Source of the DNA: an uncultured Lachnospiraceae bacterium | Lineage (GTDB): Bacteria > Bacillota_A > Clostridia > Lachnospirales > Lachnospiraceae | Length of the DNA: 37,016 bases | NCBI GenBank assembly: GCA_947175285.1 | Contig: CAMWMM010000005.1 | Location: 1-37,016, forward strand | Direction: 5' to 3' | In this document: positions 32,177 to 37,016 of the stretch, piece after piece | Layout of the letters: every line of letters begins with the position of its first letter | How positions within the stretch are numbered: the stretch's first letter is position 1 | The notes under the pieces: model-generated | The model's database searches: none | Told to the model about the DNA's origin: nothing | Seen by the model: the letters and a program-made list of their open reading frames with translations, nothing else | Made by a program: the position numbers and the translations under genes

Positions 32177-33034
32177 CTATTTGAAATACTGCCTATATAT
32201 TTCCGAATGATTATGCATCCATTCTGCTAATTCTTTAATCATATCTTCATATGACGGTATCGTGTGGTGCAATTCCTGACGAGTGTCTATTAACGATTTA
32301 TCATTCACAAAAGAACCGTTCTGATGAATGGTCGTCTTATTATTGTTCATATATCGATTAAACAAGCATAATAAATCATATTTGGAAATAACTGTATTAT
32401 TCACTAAATGATAAAGACCTGTCAAATTCTGCTCTATGGCGCTGTCAATCGCTTTCGCCAATTCCAGAGTTGTTACACCGGACCAGATAACTTCCGTAAA
32501 TCCATTCACATAACCAGTCTGGCTCATAAACCAATGAAATAATCCCAAACCATCTCTTTTCAGTTCCGGCCCTACAATAGATGTCCGTATAGTCAGATTT
32601 TTTCCTACGCCCAATTCTCCAAGTGCCTTAGTCCTACCATAATAAGATTCTGCATCCGGATGGCAGTCTTCCTGATAATGTCCTTTTCCATTTCCGCTAA
32701 ATACACAATCTGAACTGATATGGATTACTTTCGTTTTTTTATTTTCTACACACTCCTCCAACAAATGTGGTAAAACGCTGTTAATATAGATTCCTTCCGC
32801 TAATTTGGCATCCACTGCTTTATTTAGAATCCCAATACAGTTAATTACAACATCATAGTCTGAATCTTGTAAAATTTCCCAGATTAACCTTGTATCTAAC
32901 GCATTGCCCTCTATACAGGGAAACATTTCATTTTTCTTTTTGACAAAACCTGTAGTTTCATATCCTTGTTCCTGTAAATATAGGGCGATCATATGTCCCG
33001 CCATGCCATTTGCGCCAAATACAATAATTTTCAT
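32177..33034 (-). CDS. RmlD-like NAD(P)-dependent UDP-4-keto-6-deoxy-HexNAc reductase, copy 2
   Basis: A 285-aa paralogue of the reductase at 5772, with FGANGMAGHMIALYL, HISSDCVFSG and YGRTK catalytic motif (Tyr and Lys retained) and the shared segment RTSIVGPELK...GLGLFHWFMSQTGYVNGF. It too has no cupin domain. No dehydratase gene is next to it, so it probably uses the product of the CapE-like enzyme encoded at 7846. AAAGGA precedes the ATG. Confidence 0.87.
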   Translation of the reverse strand: MKIIVFGANGMAGHMIALYLQEQGYETTGFVKKKNEMFPCIEGNALDTRLIWEILQDSDYDVVINCIGILNKAVDAKLAEGIYINSVLPHLLEECVENKKTKVIHISSDCVFSGNGKGHYQEDCHPDAESYYGRTKALGELGVGKNLTIRTSIVGPELKRDGLGLFHWFMSQTGYVNGFTEVIWSGVTTLELAKAIDSAIEQNLTGLYHLVNNTVISKYDLLCLFNRYMNNNKTTIHQNGSFVNDKSLIDTRQELHHTIPSYEDMIKELAEWMHNHSEIYRQYFK

Positions 33035-33065
33035 ACACAGTCCTTTCCTCTCTATTCTTATTTAC

Positions 33066-33968
33066 TTATCTCCGAAAATGAAGCTGTCCTTTCTCTATCA
33101 TATCCATATATTTATGTAATCGTTGAGATATTGCGTTTAATTCCTCTTCCCTTTCCGCAAATTTTTCTATCCTATACTCAATATACGGTACTATGTTTTC
33201 ATAAGAATATTCTGCACCCATTTTCTGATATAACTTTATCATAATATCTTCCCTACATAATAAATCGAAAAAAACATATATCTCATCTAAATAACAATTT
33301 ATTCTTTTACTCCCCTGCCCGCTATGCATACGAGATAAAACATTGACCTGATCTAAATATCCAATATTATAATCTGCTGCCATCCTTAACCAAAAATCAT
33401 AATCCTGCGCACCTTTATAACCCACATTAAATCGATCTCTTCTCTTAAAGCATTCCGCCTTAGCCAATACCGTACATCCATGCCAAAAATTCCCACGCAG
33501 TAAAAGAGCTATAATTCCCGCCATTCCCATAGCAAAGAACTCATCATAAACAGTATAACTCAATTCTGACAAAAAATGACTGTTCTCATCTATATACGCA
33601 CATCTGCTAAACACAGCATCGCATTCCTTGTTTTGCCTTAAATAATCTACTTCCGACTCAACCATGTTCTCACAATATAAATCATCTGCACTGAGCCAGC
33701 AAATATAGTTTCCCTCTGCCAATTCTATCGCATCATTTAAGGCTGCTGCTGTACCTCCGTTCTGCTCTCTGCTTGATATTCTTATTTTGTCATGCCATTT
33801 ATCAGCGTATTGCTGCATAATTACTAATGTACTATCTGTACTGGCATCATCCACGATAACCAGCTCTGTCTTTGCATACGTTTGCTTCATGACACTTTCA
33901 ATAGCCATGCCAATAAACTTTTCTGCATTATATGCCGGCATAATAACTGATACAAGTTCTTTATCCAT
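33066..33968 (-). CDS. GT2 family glycosyltransferase
   Basis: A 300-aa GT-A enzyme: VSVIMPAYNAEKFIGMAIES, IVDDASTDST, NGGTAAALNDAI, the WLSADDLY metal site, HGCTVL and QDYDFWLRM. The last two motifs tie it to the GT2s at 10683 and 15630, but the C-terminal module is absent and the tail is short and helical. AGGAGGGG gives a strong ribosome site; the start overlaps the upstream CgeB-like gene by 8 nt. Confidence 0.88.
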   Translation of the reverse strand: MDKELVSVIMPAYNAEKFIGMAIESVMKQTYAKTELVIVDDASTDSTLVIMQQYADKWHDKIRISSREQNGGTAAALNDAIELAEGNYICWLSADDLYCENMVESEVDYLRQNKECDAVFSRCAYIDENSHFLSELSYTVYDEFFAMGMAGIIALLLRGNFWHGCTVLAKAECFKRRDRFNVGYKGAQDYDFWLRMAADYNIGYLDQVNVLSRMHSGQGSKRINCYLDEIYVFFDLLCREDIMIKLYQKMGAEYSYENIVPYIEYRIEKFAEREEELNAISQRLHKYMDMIEKGQLHFRR

Positions 33969-35142
33969 TTTTACCCCTCCTGAATAACTCTTCTATACCC
34001 ATTCGATAAGAGAAATTCTTCCGTACGTTCTTCTTCCCTGCCGCCGCTATCTTCTTCCGCTCATTCTCATTTGCCAGATAATAACAAACTTTTTTTATAC
34101 AGTCTTCCATGCTGTTAAAGGTTACAATCTCTACACCGTCCTCAAAATATTCTACAATTTCCTGCTGACGATTCGTCAACACGAAACCGCCACATGCCAT
34201 AATATCCAATACTCTCAACGGAATCCCCGTATGAATAGAACGCAGCGAAATATTAAGGTTGATTTTGCTGCCCGCAAAAATAAGCGGCATCTGTGTATGA
34301 TAATCTACTCTGCCATAATTGCAGGCATCTAATTCAGGCAGCATTTTCGTATCAGAACCCGTATATAAGCGAAAATCAATATTCTGTCTGACTATTTTTT
34401 CCAGCAAAATCCTACGTTCTTCAACTGTTACTTTCTTCTCCAATACAGCCGCCATTAAAATATCTTCCGGCTTTGCATAGTAATCCTCCCCCAGCATCAA
34501 TCCCTGCTGTTCCATTCCCAGACGCAAGGTTTGTACATCTATCTCACCTGAGAGGACAGCCTGTCCCAAATAATCCTTTTCATATGAAAAACACTGCTGC
34601 CTGATTGCCGCTTCCATGCTTTCGTCAGTATTAGGAAACAACATATCATAATAATTATGTTCATCCGTATACAAAGAACCCACAAAAGAAATATCGCACT
34701 GATATTTCTCTTTACCGGAAGTCTGTGCTATGACATTGTTAAAATACTCTATATCTACTGAAAGCGGTACATGATATACTGTCTGAATCCCATATTCTTC
34801 TAATTTCCTGACCATCTCTTTATCAAAAATACCGATATGATTACACGGCAAGGCAATCTGCTTCGCATATAAGGTAAAATGCGGGCAGTCAAATACCCAA
34901 GAATAATAAGGTATCTGACAGGTATTGCAAATCATAGAGATAATCGGGAAATAATTAAAAGAGACAACAGCTTCAATTGCCTGCGCATGAATGCGCTGTA
35001 TCATTTCCATGGCAAGCTCCATATCCCGCGTATAATGCCTGCACACTTTGCGAAACCAGATAACCTCAAATCCAAGTCTTATCAAATTATCTGCCAAAAT
35101 TTGCTCATTGTTGGCATTCCATGAATAGAGTAATAAGCGCAT
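33961..35142 (-). CDS. CgeB/DUF3880-like glycosyltransferase (GT-B)
   Basis: A 393-aa paralogue of the gene at 26317: VVSFNYFPIISMIC, YYSWVFDCPHFTLYA, GIFDKEMV, ISFVGSLYTDEHNYYD and INLNISLRSIHTGIPLRVLDIMACGGFVLTNRQ correspond motif for motif. It is the first gene of the five-gene minus-strand operon C. GGGGTGG precedes the ATG. A TATACT -10 candidate lies upstream on the minus strand, but its -35 box is weak, so I do not list that promoter. Confidence 0.86.
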   Translation of the reverse strand: MRLLLYSWNANNEQILADNLIRLGFEVIWFRKVCRHYTRDMELAMEMIQRIHAQAIEAVVSFNYFPIISMICNTCQIPYYSWVFDCPHFTLYAKQIALPCNHIGIFDKEMVRKLEEYGIQTVYHVPLSVDIEYFNNVIAQTSGKEKYQCDISFVGSLYTDEHNYYDMLFPNTDESMEAAIRQQCFSYEKDYLGQAVLSGEIDVQTLRLGMEQQGLMLGEDYYAKPEDILMAAVLEKKVTVEERRILLEKIVRQNIDFRLYTGSDTKMLPELDACNYGRVDYHTQMPLIFAGSKINLNISLRSIHTGIPLRVLDIMACGGFVLTNRQQEIVEYFEDGVEIVTFNSMEDCIKKVCYYLANENERKKIAAAGKKNVRKNFSYRMGIEELFRRGKNG

Positions 35143-35148
35143 TTTATA

Positions 35149-35177
35149 TTGCCACCCCTAATCAAATTAAGTATAAT
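35149..35177 (+). promoter_or_regulatory. Predicted promoter of the 35240 glycosyltransferase gene
   Basis: TTGCCA (35149-35154), a 17-nt spacer and TATAAT (35172-35177). The leader would be about 55 nt and ends in CAGGAG before the ATG. The region is divergent from the operon-C gene start at 35142. Confidence 0.6.
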
Positions 35178-35239
35178 AAAAATACGAACAAAACCACTTA
35201 TGGATATCATAAATATAATAATACAGCAGGAGATTCATT

Positions 35240-36430
35240 ATGTCTACAGAATTACAAACGGAAACAGCAGCACCAATGGTCATTTTTATCAAAGGACGTA
35301 ATACAGTGCTAAATCATTTCATTGATGAAATGGCAATCCATACTCCAAATAATTATGTTCTTAATTGGACAGATGAAGATTTTATGTCAAAACTGACGGC
35401 ACTAGATGCTTTTATTGATGAAACAACATATGTCATTCTTTTCAATAATGGAGGTATTGACCTTAACATACAAGGTCAAAATTACTGGGATATGAAGCAA
35501 GTACAGCTTTATAACATACAAGTAGATTCTCCCATATGGTATAGGAAAGTTCTGGAACTTAATATAAAATGCATGCATATTGTTTCGGTTGATAAGAATC
35601 ATACAAAACTTATTCAAAAATACTATCCATCCTATCCTGCAATATTTCTTCCGCATGGCGGTGAACTTTCACCTCTGTCTGAAACGCCCTATGAATCCAG
35701 AGATATTGATATCCTGTATGTTGGTACCAGAGAACTGATTTCTCCGCCTCAGGCTACCCTTTCTTTTTTCCCTGATAATGGAGCCGAATTTTTGCAGACT
35801 ACCTTTAATATACTTTTAAAATATCCATTTCTGGCTCCGGAACAGTTGGTGGATTTATATTTTCGCGAAGCAGGCATAAACACTGATGCAGACAATTACT
35901 TAGACTGCCTCTATGCTGTATACTATTATAATGTACATAATGTACGCGCCTATTATCAGGAAAAGATAATTTCCGCGCTTGCCGAAGCTCATTTTCATAT
36001 CAGCCTATATGGAACAAACTGGGAGCCTGTTATAGACAAATACCCTGAATATGTGCATCCCTGCGGAAATGTTTCCCCCGAAGAATATATCCGGTTAGTG
36101 TGCAACAGCAAAATCAGCCTTAACATCCAATCCTGGTACAAAGAAGGCTCACATGAGCGTGTCTATAATGCCATGTTAAATGGCGCAGTATGTGTTACCG
36201 ATGCCTCTGAATATATGAAACGCCATTTCAAAAATGGGGAAAACATCATATTTTATGACCTTACCAAATTGGATGAATTAGTTAAAAATGTAGATATTAT
36301 CCTGAATAATCCCGAATATGCCAAACACATAATTCACAATCAAAAGCAAGCTGCAAAACACTCTACATGGCATGACCGTCTGAATAATATTCTAAGTCAG
36401 CAATTTATCGAGGGACAGGATTTTGTTTAA
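35240..36430 (+). CDS. CgeB-like glycosyltransferase (GT-B), third paralogue
   Basis: A 396-aa protein with the same overall plan as the other two CgeB-like proteins but much more diverged: YNIQVDSPIWYRKVLEL corresponds to the first-domain Y-x-x-D segment, IDILYVGTRELI to the F-V-G-S motif, and ISLNIQSWYKEGSHERVYNAMLNGAVCVTDAS to the donor-binding region. It is expected to transfer a sugar in the cytosol; the acceptor is unknown. It has its own promoter. AGGAG lies 8 nt before the ATG. The 3' end overlaps the convergent SGNH-like gene by 4 nt. Confidence 0.82.
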   Translation: MSTELQTETAAPMVIFIKGRNTVLNHFIDEMAIHTPNNYVLNWTDEDFMSKLTALDAFIDETTYVILFNNGGIDLNIQGQNYWDMKQVQLYNIQVDSPIWYRKVLELNIKCMHIVSVDKNHTKLIQKYYPSYPAIFLPHGGELSPLSETPYESRDIDILYVGTRELISPPQATLSFFPDNGAEFLQTTFNILLKYPFLAPEQLVDLYFREAGINTDADNYLDCLYAVYYYNVHNVRAYYQEKIISALAEAHFHISLYGTNWEPVIDKYPEYVHPCGNVSPEEYIRLVCNSKISLNIQSWYKEGSHERVYNAMLNGAVCVTDASEYMKRHFKNGENIIFYDLTKLDELVKNVDIILNNPEYAKHIIHNQKQAAKHSTWHDRLNNILSQQFIEGQDFV

Positions 36431-36972
36431 ACTCCTGTTTCTCGCATAATCATAGTATTTAATAACTTGGTAAACTGAATAGCCCCATAATAATTAAGAT
36501 GGGACACATCAAAAAAGCATTCTCTTTTTTGTGCTATTTCATTTTCTTTAAAATCAAGAAATGTAAAAGGAAAGATTTTTTTTGCTTCTTCCATAATCGT
36601 ATAGAACATTTCTTTCCACGAAGCATATGCGGATTTTGTTTTTTCCTGCACCGCATAATATTGTGGCATCAGAATGCAAAAAACTTTTAGGGTCGGATTA
36701 ATACTATATGCCAACTGGAGAAAATCATAAAAATATTGTATATTATCACGAATGGTGTTATGGAATATTTTCCGAATAATACTCGAATCCGCACTATATT
36801 TTTCTACCTCCTCCTCTGTAACCACTTTTGTCCTCAAATAATTATTTATCTCATAATAACCATTATACTCACAATAGTTATTGCAGGCATGAACATCACC
36901 AAACAGCTCATCCCATACAACCAGTTGCGAATCATTTATATCACTATATCGCTGCATAAATAAAGCCTTTAC
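36427..36972 (-). CDS. Partial SGNH-hydrolase-like protein, 5' end missing
   Basis: An open frame runs from the stop at 36427 to the last genomic base before adapter sequence (about 36972); an ATG at 36955-36957 may be internal, because the frame stays open upstream and no ribosome site precedes it. The visible C-terminal about 180 residues include FCILMPQYYAV and the block DVSHLNYYGAIQFTKLL, where D-x-x-H matches the catalytic Asp-His of SGNH/GDSL esterases and acetyltransferases such as DltD- or AlgX-like proteins. The nucleophile serine would be in the missing part. A role in glycan acyl modification is inferred from location. Confidence 0.65.
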   Translation of the reverse strand, partial: VKALFMQRYSDINDSQLVVWDELFGDVHACNNYCEYNGYYEINNYLRTKVVTEEEVEKYSADSSIIRKIFHNTIRDNIQYFYDFLQLAYSINPTLKVFCILMPQYYAVQEKTKSAYASWKEMFYTIMEEAKKIFPFTFLDFKENEIAQKRECFFDVSHLNYYGAIQFTKLLNTMIMRETGV

Positions 36973-37016
36973 CTGTCACTTAAACCCATCTCCGAGCCCA
37001 CGAGACCGAGGCTGAT
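36973..37016. other. Illumina Nextera adapter and i7 index at contig end
   Basis: Bases 36973-37006 match the reverse complement of the Nextera read-2 transposase adapter at 31 of 34 positions, with the last 20 (CATCTCCGAGCCCACGAGAC) exact. The next eight bases, CGAGGCTG, equal the i7 index known as N710, and the final AT begins the flow-cell arm. This is untrimmed library sequence and not genome. Confidence 0.95.

Overview
The window looks like a chromosomal glycan-biosynthesis island from an AT-rich, low-GC Firmicute, most likely a Lachnospiraceae-type Clostridium. The reasons are Firmicute-style Shine-Dalgarno sequences (AGGAGG variants), TTG/GTG starts, sigma-A-like promoters with 17-nt spacers, and TagD-, LicD- and CgeB-like families. 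The genus cannot be named from sequence alone. No rRNA, tRNA, CRISPR array or intact insertion sequence was seen.

Region A (about 364-26000, minus strand) is one gene train. A TTGTAA-17-TATAAT promoter sits at 25972-26000, 24 overlapping or tightly spaced genes follow, and a hairpin plus T-run terminator lies at 364-392. In transcription order it encodes: a CDP-glycerol transferase-like protein, LicD, a cytidylyltransferase/Gfo-Idh-MocA fusion, GT2, two radical SAM proteins, a TylF-like methyltransferase, GT4, GT2, a free Rossmann-like protein, GT4, a PIG-L deacetylase, radical SAM, GT2, a methyltransferase, a beta-propeller-like protein, UDP-GlcNAc 4,6-dehydratase/5-epimerase, radical SAM, an RmlD-like reductase, a UDP-HexNAc 2-epimerase, a methyltransferase, a cyclase/formamidase-like hydrolase, radical SAM and GT2.

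Region B (26031-30104) carries a 63-aa protein and a CgeB/DUF3880-like glycosyltransferase on the plus strand, an AAA/DUF234-type ATPase on the minus strand behind a repeat-rich promoter, and a plus-strand GT2-TPR (SunS-like) transferase. Region C (30090-35142, minus) is a second operon: CgeB-like GT, GT2, a second copy of the reductase and 2-epimerase pair, and a CatB/Vat-type acetyltransferase. Region D holds a third CgeB-like transferase and a truncated SGNH-hydrolase-like gene. The last 44 bases are Illumina Nextera adapter plus an index, so the contig end is artificial.

How it may work together: UDP-GlcNAc is converted by the dehydratase, the reductase and the 2-epimerase to a UDP-6-deoxy-L-HexNAc. 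The reductase lacks the cupin 3-epimerase domain of CapF, so L-QuiNAc/L-RhaNAc chemistry is more likely than L-FucNAc. Sugars are then decorated by methylation, deacetylation, acetylation, radical chemistry and CDP-linked phospho-substituents, and are assembled by about ten glycosyltransferases. No flippase, polymerase, ABC exporter or membrane-bound initiating transferase is present, and no protein has an obvious membrane segment. This favours cytosolic protein glycosylation, with flagellin the obvious candidate acceptor, although the acceptor is not in the window.

The most unusual feature is a small Rossmann-like module (GxGxxG, then a [I/L/C]D[N/S/T]-x-EKWG-like motif). It recurs in 11 of the 24 region-A proteins, fused to five radical SAM enzymes, three GT2s and two methyltransferases and once free-standing. 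Three of these genes also carry a pure G8 tract, a possible phase-variation switch. This module/radical-SAM/GT assembly is my candidate for the undescribed system.
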